A stretch of 47,352 nt of DNA from Desulfobulbus sp. (lineage in GTDB: Bacteria; Desulfobacterota; Desulfobulbia; Desulfobulbales; Desulfobulbaceae): the NCBI RefSeq assembly GCF_030824455.1, contig NZ_JAVBXR010000036.1:1-47352 (forward strand). Direction: 5' to 3'. Positions 1 through 8,503 of this stretch are shown here, piece after piece. Each line of letters begins with the position of its first letter. The first letter of the stretch is position 1. Under the pieces are notes generated by a model. That model searched no databases, was not told where the DNA came from, and saw nothing but the letters and a program-made list of their open reading frames with translations. Made by a program: the position numbers and the translations under genes.

Positions 1-2
1 CC

Positions 3-1328
3 ATGTCCACGCCGATGGAAGACGACGAACTGGCCGCCCTGCTGGAACGCTACGGCAACGCCACCGAGGAATTCGAGCATCGGGGCGGCTATGACCTGGA
101 AAACCGGGCCCAGGCAGTGTTGACCGGGCTGGGGGTCGGCAGCGACCGCTACAACTTCCCGGTCGAGTCTTTCAGCGGCGGTTGGAAAATGCGCATCGCC
201 CTGGCCGGCATCCTCACCGTCAATCCGGACGTCCTGCTGTTGGACGAGCCGACTAACCATCTGGACGTCGAATCGATTGTCTGGCTGGAGGAATGGCTGG
301 TGAGCGAATTCAAAGGCGCGCTGCTGATGACCTGCCATGACCGCGAGTTCATGAACCGGGTGGTTGGGCGGATTGTCGAGGTGGCCAATCAGAACGTGAC
401 CACCTACAGCGGCAACTATGATTTTTATCTGCGCGAGCGGGAAATCCGGCGGGAACAGTTGCTGGCCAGCTACCGGCGCCAGCAGGAGATGCTGGCCAAG
501 GAGGAGGACTTCATTGCCCGCTTCGGGGCGCGGGTTTCCCACGCCGCCCAGGTACAGTCCCGGATCAAGAAGTTGGAGAAGATCGAGCGGATCGAACTGC
601 CGCCCGAGCAGCGGATTATGAAGTTCGAGTTTGCCGAACCGCCCCGCAGCGGCGACGACGTCGCCCGTCTGGACGGCCTCAGCAAGGTCTGGCTGCAACC
701 CGACGGCACAACCCGCCAGGTGTTCAGCGGCCTTGCAGGCATGATCCGGCGACGAGAGAAGATCGCGCTCACCGGCCGCAACGGGGCCGGCAAATCCACC
801 CTGCTCAAGGTGCTGGCCGGGCAGGCGGAGCCAACCACCGGCACGGTGTCGATTGGGGCCAACGTCCTGGTCGGCTATTTCAGCCAGCATTCCATGGAGT
901 TGCTCGACGGCGAGATGACGGTGTCTGAAACCGTGCAGGCGGCCATGCCCCAGGTCAACATCGGGGTGGTCCGCAACCTCTGCGCCGCCTTCCTCTTTCA
1001 GGGCGACGACGTTGACAAGAAGATCAAACTCCTCTCCGGCGGCGAAAAAAGCCGGGTGGTGCTGGCCATGCTCCTGGCTCGGCCGCTTAATTTCCTCATC
1101 TTAGACGAACCCACCAACCATCTCGACATCCAGTCGCGCGAGGTGCTGCTCGAAGCCCTGCAGCAGTTCGCCGGCACCCTGATCATGGTCAGCCACGACC
1201 GCCATTTCCTCCGCTCCCTGGTCAACCGGGTTTTTGAGATCGACCACGGCCAGATGCGGATTTTTGAGGGCAACTACGATTATTATCTGGAACAGATTGC
1301 GCCGGCGGCGCTTCCGGGCGGGGCGTGA
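3..1328 (+). CDS. ABC-F family ATPase, 5' end cut off by window edge
   Basis: A soluble tandem-ATPase ABC-F protein (YheS/Uup/EttA-like group), a family that binds ribosomes and modulates translation. The visible 441 residues begin inside the first ATPase domain: its Walker A is missing, but its signature (SGGW, about residues 58-61) and Walker B (LLLDEPTNHLD) are present. A charged linker with a coiled-coil look follows, then a complete second domain with Walker A GRNGAGKST (about 258), signature LLSGGEKSR (about 343) and a second LILDEPTNHLD. The DEPTNHLD motif in both domains is diagnostic of ABC-F. The methionine at position 3 is probably internal, because family members are usually 530-650 residues long and the first Walker A must lie upstream. 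The subfamily cannot be fixed from this fragment. A plausible terminator follows about 70 bases after the stop. Confidence 0.93.
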   Translation: MSTPMEDDELAALLERYGNATEEFEHRGGYDLENRAQAVLTGLGVGSDRYNFPVESFSGGWKMRIALAGILTVNPDVLLLDEPTNHLDVESIVWLEEWLVSEFKGALLMTCHDREFMNRVVGRIVEVANQNVTTYSGNYDFYLREREIRREQLLASYRRQQEMLAKEEDFIARFGARVSHAAQVQSRIKKLEKIERIELPPEQRIMKFEFAEPPRSGDDVARLDGLSKVWLQPDGTTRQVFSGLAGMIRRREKIALTGRNGAGKSTLLKVLAGQAEPTTGTVSIGANVLVGYFSQHSMELLDGEMTVSETVQAAMPQVNIGVVRNLCAAFLFQGDDVDKKIKLLSGGEKSRVVLAMLLARPLNFLILDEPTNHLDIQSREVLLEALQQFAGTLIMVSHDRHFLRSLVNRVFEIDHGQMRIFEGNYDYYLEQIAPAALPGGA

Positions 1329-1397
1329 AAGGGCGGGAGATTTTGGGAGACAAGGGGCGAGTTGAAGCGTCCGGCCTTGTCGGTCTGGCTAAGTGTT

Positions 1398-1437
1398 AAG
1401 GCGTGCGTAAATCACCGGACATTGAACACGCCTTTTT
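1398..1437 (+). terminator. Possible rho-independent terminator after the ABC-F gene
   Basis: Eight-base perfect arms AAGGCGTG (1398-1405) and CACGCCTT (1427-1434) enclose a 21-base loop and run into five T residues (1433-1437). The loop is longer than in a typical intrinsic terminator, so this is a moderate call. Confidence 0.45.
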
Positions 1438-1658
1438 CGAGGCGAACCACCATGCCCTTGGGATTTCATCGGGTTATCAATGATGCCAGGTCAAAACATG
1501 TTCGGTGATTAATGGCCGTGTCAATAAAAGAAACTAAAATACCCCTTTTATGAACTATTCGGCCTCTGAGCCCTGTTTTTGAAAAGGGTAAAATTCTGTC
1601 TTGGTAGCCGTTGTCATCCTGCCTGTGCCTGTAAGGAAGCCATTGACTACTGCGCTTT

Positions 1659-1698
1659 TTCATTATTAGACAAAATGAATTATCTGTCTAATAATGAA
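1659..1698. repeat. 14-bp perfect inverted repeat in AT-rich intergenic DNA
   Basis: Arms TTCATTATTAGACA (1659-1672) and TGTCTAATAATGAA (1685-1698) are exact reverse complements around a 12-base spacer. The 520-base gap between the ABC-F gene and the TPR gene is AT-rich by eye and holds no convincing gene. This palindrome is its main structure. It lies about 150 bases before the TPR gene start and has no T-run after it, so an operator or mobile-element remnant fits better than a terminator. Confidence 0.6.
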
Positions 1699-1849
1699 TT
1701 GTTATCTCTCATCCTCATTTCCTTGACACAAGGAACGCATATTTTGTCTTGGTTTTGCTGCCAGGAATGTTTTTTTCTTGATCCAAGTCTTTCCCTTGGC
1801 GGTCGAACCTTCGGTTCTCGAGCTAAGGAACAGGAGCGCGATTGATTTT

Positions 1850-3079
1850 ATGGATACTAAAGAACCGGTCCCAAATCTAAGTGATTTCTTCAAGAAATTA
1901 ATATTCCAAAAATTTGGAATTCCTGGCCTTTGTGGATTGGTGCTACTTTTTAGCTTGGTTTACATCTGGACTCATTGGAAGGAAGTTAAAATATGGCCAG
2001 GTGTTGAACAGGTTGTTGAATTCTCTTCGAGGAAAAAAATTTCCACTGCCGATCCTGAACGGTTTTCAGTCATTGTAGCTCGGTTGGACCATGACCCTAA
2101 CCGTGACCACGAACAACTGATTGTCGAATTACTGAAGGAATTTAAAGGAGTTCATACTCGCCTCCTTGATCAGTTTATCCTTAAAGACGATATCACGGAA
2201 GAAGGGGAAAAGAAGGGTCACGAGAAGGCACGCGCCTTTTTGAATGAGAACAATGCTTCTGTGCTCATATGGGGAACGGTCCTTAATTATAACGGTAAAA
2301 CCATTCCGAAACTCTACTTGACCGCTTCTTATGGGGAGCCGCTCTCTGGTCAATATCGTCCTCTTGGGGAAACGGAGGTTCGACTCCCTGATGTCTTCTG
2401 GGAAGATTTAACCCAAATTCTACAACTGGTCATAGCAAAGCTTGATGCGGAATTTCGGGCAAATGAAGGCCGATATGTAGCAGATAAATTACCTCTCTTT
2501 ATATCTCGGATCCAAACGCTTTTAAAGAAAAGTACAAACAATCAAGGTTGGAATGATGATAGCAGATCATCGGTACGAACAATTTTGGCTGACGCTTTAG
2601 TTGTTCTGGGGACACAGAGTGGTGAAAGCGCACCCTTGGATGAAGCGGTTTCGGCCTACCGGGAGGCGCTCAAGGAGCGGACCCGGGAGCGGGTTCCCCT
2701 CGACTGGGCTGGGACCCAGAACAACCTGGGCAATGCCCTTGTGACATTGGGCAAGCGGGTGATCGGGACGGCTCGGCTGGATGAAGCGGTTTCAGTCTAC
2801 CGGGAGGCGCTCAAAGAGTTGACCCGGGAGCGGGTTCCCCGCAACTGGGCTGGGACCCAGAACAACCTGGGCAATGCCCTTGCGACATTGGGCGAGCGGG
2901 AGAGCGGGACGGCTCGGCTAGATGAAGCGGTTTTGGCCTACCGGGAGGCGCTCAAGGAATTCGAGGGGGGGCAAACTGTTTATGATGTCACAGAAATAAA
3001 GAATTCCCTCAAAAGAGTTGAAATCATGATCCAGCAACGAAAAGGAGGCAGCGTCTCAAAAAACGCCAATTTGCGTTGA
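1850..3079 (+). CDS. Membrane-anchored TPR-repeat protein of unknown function
   Basis: A 409-residue protein. An N-terminal hydrophobic segment (about residues 23-40) probably anchors it in the inner membrane. A middle region of about 200 residues includes the stretch ASVLIWGTVL, which recalls periplasmic TolB-like amino-terminal folds (inference). The C-terminal part carries tetratricopeptide repeats of exactly 47 residues: 263-309, 310-356 and a partial third from 357. Each starts LDEAV and contains WAGTQNNLGNAL. The ATG at 1850 is chosen because AGGAG lies 13 bases upstream and the hydrophobic segment follows soon after; an upstream TTG at 1778 is also in frame. The first two thirds are AT-rich by eye while the repeats are GC-rich and nearly identical in DNA, suggesting recent duplication. 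TPRs usually mediate protein contacts; the partner is unknown. The neighbours give no functional link. Confidence 0.8.
   Translation: MDTKEPVPNLSDFFKKLIFQKFGIPGLCGLVLLFSLVYIWTHWKEVKIWPGVEQVVEFSSRKKISTADPERFSVIVARLDHDPNRDHEQLIVELLKEFKGVHTRLLDQFILKDDITEEGEKKGHEKARAFLNENNASVLIWGTVLNYNGKTIPKLYLTASYGEPLSGQYRPLGETEVRLPDVFWEDLTQILQLVIAKLDAEFRANEGRYVADKLPLFISRIQTLLKKSTNNQGWNDDSRSSVRTILADALVVLGTQSGESAPLDEAVSAYREALKERTRERVPLDWAGTQNNLGNALVTLGKRVIGTARLDEAVSVYREALKELTRERVPRNWAGTQNNLGNALATLGERESGTARLDEAVLAYREALKEFEGGQTVYDVTEIKNSLKRVEIMIQQRKGGSVSKNANLR
2636..2970 (+). repeat. Tandem 141-bp direct repeats encoding TPR units
   Basis: Two full 141-base units and a partial third start at 2636, 2777 and 2918. 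The conserved core TGAAGCGGTT recurs at 2641, 2782 and 2923, exactly 141 bases apart. The copies differ at only a few positions by eye, including silent ones. Confidence 0.9.
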
Positions 3080-3264
3080 TTGAGCAACATTGCGTGTGCG
3101 CCGGATCATCGGGATTACAGATTGCGGGGGACAGGATATATATCTTTGCGTCATGGTCACCGTCATCTCCGAATGTACTCCTTCTTTGAAAACACAATCT
3201 CTGGGGGGAATGCATCGTGCAAAGTTGGGTGCAAGGGAATGGTAAATTTCCTCTATTGTTCACC

Positions 3265-4488
3265 TCACCGCAACAACCCCGGCCAAAACACCATCACCCC
3301 GCCAAGCACAACCAGCACCACCCCGCCGACAAGCCGGCAATGACCGGCGTAGCGCTGGCCGATGCTGGTGTCCAGAGCCAGCACCGCCAGACTGAAGATG
3401 ACCAGATCGTCGAGCATGAAGAAGAAATCGTAGAGCAGGATGTAGCCGTAGTATTCGAGGGTCGGCAGATCGCGCAGGGCCAGGGTGTGGGTGAAGATGG
3501 CCGGCAGGGCGGCTGAACAGGCGAACTCGATTGAATTGACGATAAAGGCCAGGACGATGATGCTGAACACCGTGAACAGGGTCAGGGGCGCGTCAACAAT
3601 GCGGTCGATCCGGTGCATGGTTCGTTTCTTGGCGGCGGCGTCGCCAATGGCGCAGGTGATCTGCCCCTTGGTCTGCACATATTCGCGGATGCTGAGGATG
3701 CCCGCGCCCAGGGCGCCAAGGCCGATGATCAGGGTCAGGCTGCGCAGGTAGCCGAGGAAGAGAAAGACGTTGAGCCAGGCGGTCATGAACAGGAAATAGA
3801 GAATGCCCGAACTGGCGACAAAGGTTCCAACCAGCAGCCAGATTTTGCGGCGGTCGTTCAGGCTGACGATCAGCGAGATCAGGTACACCAGCACCCACAT
3901 GGCGCAGGGATTGAAGCCGTCGACCAGGCCGATGATCACTGCCAGCGCCGGCAAGGAATACTCGGCCAGTCGGATCGTGCCCACCAGCGGCAGATCGAGG
4001 GTTTGGCGACCGCCGCCTGGGTCCGCTTGCGGAAACAGGGAGGGATCGTTGGCCAGCAGAGCGCGGATTGCCTGTTCCAGTTGCACGCCGGTGGTTTCCG
4101 GAGTGTCGAATCCGTCGATCACATAGGGGCCGATAAAGGTCATGGGCACGCCGACGCTCCGGTCCGGGCGGCCGCTCTTGGCGATGAAGTCGGCGAGCAG
4201 TCGGACGTTTTCCTGCCTTGAAGTGTCGTAGTGGACCCAGGAAAGTTCCGGATATTTAGCCTGAAGATAGGGGATAAAGGCCTTTTGCGCGCGGCAATGC
4301 GGGCATTGGGGGTGGAAGAAAAAGGCAATCTGCCGCTGGTGCGGGTCAATGTGTCCGGCCCGCTGATATTCAACGCAGGAGAGGCCGACGCCCAGCAGGA
4401 TCAGGGCGAGAAAGAGGCCTCTGCGGAAAGGGTCGCGGATGATTTTTCGCAGCCAGTCTGGAATTTTGAAGAAGGCGGCATGCTGCAT
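3265..4488 (-). CDS. Thioredoxin-like domain fused to a CcdA/DsbD-type membrane domain
   Basis: A 407-residue inner-membrane protein for thiol-disulfide electron transfer. A signal anchor (about residues 23-38) is followed by a thioredoxin-fold domain with active site CPHC (62-65), then about six to seven membrane segments. The membrane part carries the two cysteines typical of CcdA/DsbD: C195 in DGFNPCAMW and C324 in EFACSAALP. CcdA-type proteins pass electrons from cytoplasmic thioredoxin across the membrane. Here the acceptor thioredoxin is on the same chain, presumably in the periplasm, which makes a self-contained two-step relay (inference). The ATG at 4488 is preferred over an in-frame TTG at 4554 because it places the hydrophobic anchor near the N-terminus; the ribosome site is weak. 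It is convergent with the TPR gene and sits alone, so the substrate (cytochrome c maturation or disulfide repair) cannot be told from context. Confidence 0.88.
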   Translation of the reverse strand: MQHAAFFKIPDWLRKIIRDPFRRGLFLALILLGVGLSCVEYQRAGHIDPHQRQIAFFFHPQCPHCRAQKAFIPYLQAKYPELSWVHYDTSRQENVRLLADFIAKSGRPDRSVGVPMTFIGPYVIDGFDTPETTGVQLEQAIRALLANDPSLFPQADPGGGRQTLDLPLVGTIRLAEYSLPALAVIIGLVDGFNPCAMWVLVYLISLIVSLNDRRKIWLLVGTFVASSGILYFLFMTAWLNVFLFLGYLRSLTLIIGLGALGAGILSIREYVQTKGQITCAIGDAAAKKRTMHRIDRIVDAPLTLFTVFSIIVLAFIVNSIEFACSAALPAIFTHTLALRDLPTLEYYGYILLYDFFFMLDDLVIFSLAVLALDTSIGQRYAGHCRLVGGVVLVVLGGVMVFWPGLLR

Positions 4489-4967
4489 AAGTTTCACTGG
4501 GAGCGTTGGAGGGAACGGGGCGGTTCGGATCCGTTTCGCACAACGGGCGCGCAACCTTGGGGATGGTCTGAAAACAACGAAAAAATATGCCGAAGGGTGC
4601 CGATCTGCAACAATTATTTGCCGATCTCGCCGAGGCCGTGAATGCTGCCGTGCCGACGTTGCCGCGAAGGGGTGCGCACGTTCGCGGAAGGCGTTTGAGC
4701 GCGGCTCTATGCCCCCTGAGAGGCACGGGGCATAATGACCCGATGACGTATAGCGCAGGGCGCTGGGAGAAAAAATGACCTAGTCGCCCAATTTCAAAAA
4801 AGAAATTTATGACGTCTCCCTCTTGATGTGCGCCGGCGACATTCTGTCGGGTGTTGATGTGGGGCAAAATGTCCCGCTCCCTGTTTCTTGTCCTGGTCCA
4901 ACATACTGGAAATGCGATATTTTTTTCGGGCACATTGTTTGCTTGGGGAGTGTTGCAGTCAAGAAAA

Positions 4968-5043
4968 CCTCTAGGATTCTTAGAGGGGTGAGGATGAAGC
5001 CTGCCCATCACTGTTCCTGCTCTGCTCCTGGCAGGCTTCATCC
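4968..5043. repeat. Two adjacent inverted repeats upstream of the chemoreceptor gene
   Basis: The first has arms CCTCTA (4968-4973) and TAGAGG (4981-4986). The second has 14-base perfect arms GGATGAAGCCTGCC (4992-5005) and GGCAGGCTTCATCC (5030-5043) around a 24-base spacer. They lie in the 727-base gap between the thioredoxin-CcdA gene and the chemoreceptor gene. No T-run follows the second hairpin. I see no convincing gene in the rest of the gap. Confidence 0.65.
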
Positions 5044-5097
5044 ATAACCGAAACAGAATCAACGACTAATATTTCTTTTAGATCACAATTTATCCTC

Positions 5098-5127
5098 TAT
5101 AATCTTGTATGCGGACAAAGTGTCCGC
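5098..5127 (+). promoter_or_regulatory. Probable -10 element with an overlapping palindrome (chemoreceptor promoter)
   Basis: A perfect TATAAT at 5098-5103 has no good -35 upstream. Eight bases later comes a perfect palindrome, GCGGACA (5111-5117), AAG, TGTCCGC (5121-5127), which would sit at about +1 to +20 of the transcript. It could be an operator or a 5' hairpin. The chemoreceptor ATG lies 88 bases downstream. I saw no sigma-28 consensus here. Confidence 0.4.
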
Positions 5128-5215
5128 GACGCGTATGCAGGGGCTTGTTTGAGGTCAGTGCGGTCAAGCTCTTTTATGCAAAACTCAAAGGTCGGCTTAG
5201 TTCCAAGGGGGGGCA

Positions 5216-7387
5216 ATGAAATTTACATCCGTCCGAACAAAAATTGCTGGTATTGCAGGGGGCTGTCTGATTGTCTCATCCGCGGTGCTGGTCGGTTACA
5301 GTCTGTACACCGCTCGCTCGAATCAGCAGCTCGTCAACACCCGCGTGTCCCAGTTGATCGAAACGCGGTCCCTTGACGGATTGAAAAATCTCGCCCGCGA
5401 TTATGCCGGAAAGATTCAAGTTGAATTCCTTGTCGCCCTGGATGCGGCTCGAACCATGGCCGACGTTTTTATGCTTTCAAAAGCAAAGGAAAACGGCGGG
5501 CTTGAGTTGGGAAGGAATCAAATCAACGGCGTTTTGCTCAAGGTGTTAAAGAACAATCCCAATTTTAACGGCACCTATTCCTGTTGGGAGCCGAATGCTC
5601 TGGACGGGCGCGACGCTGACTTTACCACCGGCAAAGACGGCAACAACCAGCAGACCGGGCGGTTCACCCCCTATTGGAACCGCGACGAGAAGGGCAATAT
5701 CGCGGTGCAGCCGCTGGTGGAATACGACACCCGAGACCGCCACCCCAACGGAGTGCTCAAGGGCGGCTGGTATATTAATCCCAGTGAAAATCACACTGAG
5801 AGCGTGCTCGACCCCTTTCCCTACATCGTGCAGGGCAAGCAGGTCTGGCTGACCACGCTTTCCGTGCCGATTCTGGTGGACAAGAAATTTTACGGCGTGG
5901 CCGGAACCGATTACAACCTCAATTTTGTTCAGGAATTGTCAAAGAACGTCGACAAGGAACTCTTTGAGGGAAAAGGCGAAATCATTATCGTCAGCAATAT
6001 GGGGCTGATCGTTGCCCACAGTGAAAAACCCGATCTGGTCGGCAGCCATTTGAAAAACGTCATCGCCGAAGGTTGGGAGCAGAATTTGCGGGACATCCAG
6101 GCGGGCAACAGCGTCGCCGCCCTCAATCAGAAAGAAAAGCAATTTGAAGTGTTCGCCCCCATCGCCCTCGGCCGCACCGGCAAGCCGTGGTCGGTTATGA
6201 TTCGGGTCAAGCAGGAGACGGTCCTGGCCGACGCCATTGCTTTGGATAAAGATTTGACCGCCGCCGGCCGCAAAAGCATGTCCATGTTGATCGGAACCGG
6301 AGCGGCAACCAGTGTTTTGGCCATTGCGCTGTTGTGGTATGCCGCCGGCGGCGTTGTTCGTCCCATTCGAGGCACGGTTGACATGCTGAAAGACATTGCC
6401 GAGGGCGAGGGCGATCTCACCAAGCGGCTGGAAATCAAGGCCAATGACGAGGTCGGCGAAATGGCCACGTGGTTTAATCTGTTCATGGATAAACTGCAGG
6501 AACTGATTAAGCAGATTGTTGCCGACGCCGGTTCGCTCAACGCCTCGTCCTCGTCGCTTTCACGGATCGCCGTGCAAATGAAGGAGGGGGCGGATTCCAT
6601 GGCGGAACGGTCCCGATCTGTCGCCGTCGGCGCCGAGGAGATGGACGTCACCATGAGCGGCGTGGCCTCGGCCTGTGAAGAGGCGGCCACCAACGTCAAC
6701 ATGGTCTCGGCGTCCACTGAAAACATGACGATGACCATCCGGGAAATTGCCAAAAAATCAGAGGAATCGCGCACGATCTCCGAGTCTGCGGTGTCCAAGG
6801 CCGGAGACGTGTCCGAGAAGTTGGGCAAACTTGGCCAGAGCACCTTGGAAATCAGCAAAGTCACTGAAGTGATTTCCGATATTTCCGATCAGATCAATCT
6901 GTTGGCTCTGAACGCCACCATTGAGGCGGCCCGGGCCGGCGACGCGGGCAAGGGCTTTGCGGTGGTCGCCTCTGAGGTCAAGGAACTGGCCAAGCAGACC
7001 GCCGAGGCCACCCAGGTGGTGCAGCAGCAGATCGAAAACATTCAGGTTTCCACCGATGAAACCGTGTCGGAGGTCGGCCAGATCCTGGAAATTTTCAAGA
7101 GCGTCAGCGAAAACGTTGCGTCCATTGCTGAAGAGGTCGAAGGCCAAGCCGCCATGACCCAGGAGATTGCCGACAATATTTCCCAGACCTCGGCGGGAAT
7201 ACAGGAGGTCAATCACAACGTCAGCCAAGGGTCGGTGGTGATCGGCTCAATCACCAGCGAAATTTCCGGAGTGAATCAGGCGGTCCAGGATGCGTCCGTA
7301 TCCATCGGCAAGATCAATGAAAGCGCGGTGGAATTGTCGAGCCTGTCAAGCAAGCTGCAGGTGCTGGTGGGACGTTTCAAGGTGTGA
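5216..7387 (+). CDS. Methyl-accepting chemotaxis protein with periplasmic dCache sensor
   Basis: A 723-residue chemoreceptor. The layout is membrane segment 1 (about residues 10-32), a large periplasmic region of about 320 residues with double-Cache features such as a WYINPSE-type stretch, membrane segment 2 (about 356-378), a HAMP linker, and a cytoplasmic signalling coiled coil. The hairpin tip matches the invariant receptor sequence ([17 protein letters not shown]), where CheA and CheW bind. The C-terminus ends GRFKV and lacks a CheR-binding pentapeptide tether. The ligand is not predictable. The ATG at 5216 has a strong AAGGGGGG ribosome site just upstream. No other chemotaxis gene is in the window, so this is a stand-alone receptor locus. 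Two strong hairpins close the transcript. Confidence 0.96.
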   Translation: MKFTSVRTKIAGIAGGCLIVSSAVLVGYSLYTARSNQQLVNTRVSQLIETRSLDGLKNLARDYAGKIQVEFLVALDAARTMADVFMLSKAKENGGLELGRNQINGVLLKVLKNNPNFNGTYSCWEPNALDGRDADFTTGKDGNNQQTGRFTPYWNRDEKGNIAVQPLVEYDTRDRHPNGVLKGGWYINPSENHTESVLDPFPYIVQGKQVWLTTLSVPILVDKKFYGVAGTDYNLNFVQELSKNVDKELFEGKGEIIIVSNMGLIVAHSEKPDLVGSHLKNVIAEGWEQNLRDIQAGNSVAALNQKEKQFEVFAPIALGRTGKPWSVMIRVKQETVLADAIALDKDLTAAGRKSMSMLIGTGAATSVLAIALLWYAAGGVVRPIRGTVDMLKDIAEGEGDLTKRLEIKANDEVGEMATWFNLFMDKLQELIKQIVADAGSLNASSSSLSRIAVQMKEGADSMAERSRSVAVGAEEMDVTMSGVASACEEAATNVNMVSASTENMTMTIREIAKKSEESRTISESAVSKAGDVSEKLGKLGQSTLEISKVTEVISDISDQINLLALNATIEAARAGDAGKGFAVVASEVKELAKQTAEATQVVQQQIENIQVSTDETVSEVGQILEIFKSVSENVASIAEEVEGQAAMTQEIADNISQTSAGIQEVNHNVSQGSVVIGSITSEISGVNQAVQDASVSIGKINESAVELSSLSSKLQVLVGRFKV

Positions 7388-7398
7388 GTCGGAAGCGT

Positions 7399-7438
7399 CT
7401 CTGCCGTGCGTGGTCAGTCGGGACCATGCACGGCAGAG
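7399..7438 (+). repeat. Strong hairpin just after the chemoreceptor stop
   Basis: A 17-base-pair stem (7399-7415 with 7422-7438) has a single G-T wobble and a six-base loop. It starts 11 bases after the stop codon and precedes the T-run terminator by 26 bases. It may stabilise the mRNA 3' end. Confidence 0.7.
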
Positions 7439-7464
7439 TCTTGAAGTGCAAATAAAAAACAGTC

Positions 7465-7499
7465 GGCCCGGAGGCGCTTGAAGCCTCCGGGCCGTTTTT
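7465..7499 (+). terminator. Rho-independent terminator of the chemoreceptor gene
   Basis: Eleven perfect base pairs, GGCCCGGAGGC (7465-7475) with GCCTCCGGGCC (7483-7493), surround a 7-base loop and are followed by GTTTTTG. This is a textbook intrinsic terminator. Confidence 0.92.
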
Positions 7500-7670
7500 G
7501 TTGAGCGAAAGGGTTGTGGCAACAACAAGGCCGGTTGACGCGTCGGTGCGGCAAGGTCCCTGCTTGGTTGGGTGTTGAACAACGGGAAGGTGTTGCACAA
7601 CGGGAGCGCCATCGACGGCGGGCAAAGGAGAGACTGACAGCCCCGCCGCCAATGGCTGCAGATTGGGCGC

Positions 7671-8360
7671 TTATTGTTCCTCAGCGCCGATATAGCGATA
7701 GACCAGGGCGCCAAGCACGGCTCCGGCGATTGGGGCCACCCAGAACGCCCACAACTGCGCCAGGGCCCAGTCGCCGACATACAGGGCCACGCCCAGGCTG
7801 CGGGCCGGATTGACCGAGGTGTTGGTGACCGGGATGCTGATCAGATGGATCAGGGTCAGACAGAGGCCGATGGCGACCGGCGCCATGCCTTTGGGGGCTC
7901 GTGCGTCGGTGGAACCGAGGATGACGAGGAGAAACATCATGGTCAGCAGGACCTCGGCGATCAGGGCTGCGGCCAGGGAGTAGCCGCCCGGCGAATGCGC
8001 GCCGTAGCCGTTGGAGGCAAAGCCCGCTGACAGCTCAAAGCCTGCTTTGCCGCTGGCGATCAGATAGAGCGCGCCGCCGGCAAGGACGCCGCCAATCACC
8101 TGGGCCGCGATGTAGGGCAGCAATTGGTTGGCCGGAAAACGACCGCCGACCCAGAGGCCAATCGAAACCGCCGGGTTGAGATGGCAGCCGGAGATGTGGC
8201 CAATGGCGTAGGCCATGGTCAGCACGGTCAAGCCAAAGGCCAGGGAAACGCCGAGCAGGCCGATGCCCACCTCCGGAAAGGCGGCAGAAAGAACCGCGCT
8301 GCCGCAACCGCCAAACACCAGCCAGAACGTCCCAAAAGTTTCCGCAACATACCTTCTCAT
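7671..8360 (-). CDS. aqpZ: Aquaporin Z-type water channel
   Basis: A 229-residue MIP-family integral membrane protein with six predicted membrane helices, forming a passive water pore in the inner membrane. Both half-helix signatures are present: HLNPAVS in the first half and SVNPARSLG in the second, the latter including the selectivity-filter arginine. The opening [20 protein letters not shown] is typical of AqpZ rather than the glycerol channel GlpF, and the length matches AqpZ (about 230). The ATG at 8360 has a perfect AAGGAGG eight bases upstream. It lies 143 bases downstream of nfo on the same strand and may have its own promoter in that gap. Confidence 0.96.
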   Translation of the reverse strand: MRRYVAETFGTFWLVFGGCGSAVLSAAFPEVGIGLLGVSLAFGLTVLTMAYAIGHISGCHLNPAVSIGLWVGGRFPANQLLPYIAAQVIGGVLAGGALYLIASGKAGFELSAGFASNGYGAHSPGGYSLAAALIAEVLLTMMFLLVILGSTDARAPKGMAPVAIGLCLTLIHLISIPVTNTSVNPARSLGVALYVGDWALAQLWAFWVAPIAGAVLGALVYRYIGAEEQ

Positions 8361-8503
8361 ACGATTTTCCTCCTTGTTTAAGGTCCAAGTTCAACTGCAA
8401 CAGTTAACGATGGAAGAGGATAGCACGGAATAACGGTGAGGTGCAGTAAGTTTCCGGTAATTTTTTTAAAGAAGAGAGGATAGGGGGCCGGCTGGAAAGC
8501 CAC

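Noticed and set aside
4587-4778. Short open frame reading like a protein at its start (PKGADLQQLFADLAEAVNAA).
   Set aside because: No ribosome site, the second half looks random and Arg/Pro-rich, and it is only 63 codons. It could be a remnant, but I cannot support a gene.
4370-5062. 230-codon minus-strand frame across the intergenic region.
   Set aside because: Low-complexity, no recognisable domain, and it overlaps the start of the thioredoxin-CcdA gene in another frame.
5040-5215. Cyclic di-GMP (GEMM) riboswitch before the chemoreceptor gene.
   Set aside because: I looked for the conserved GEMM core (GGCAAACC and the tetraloop-receptor half) and did not find it.
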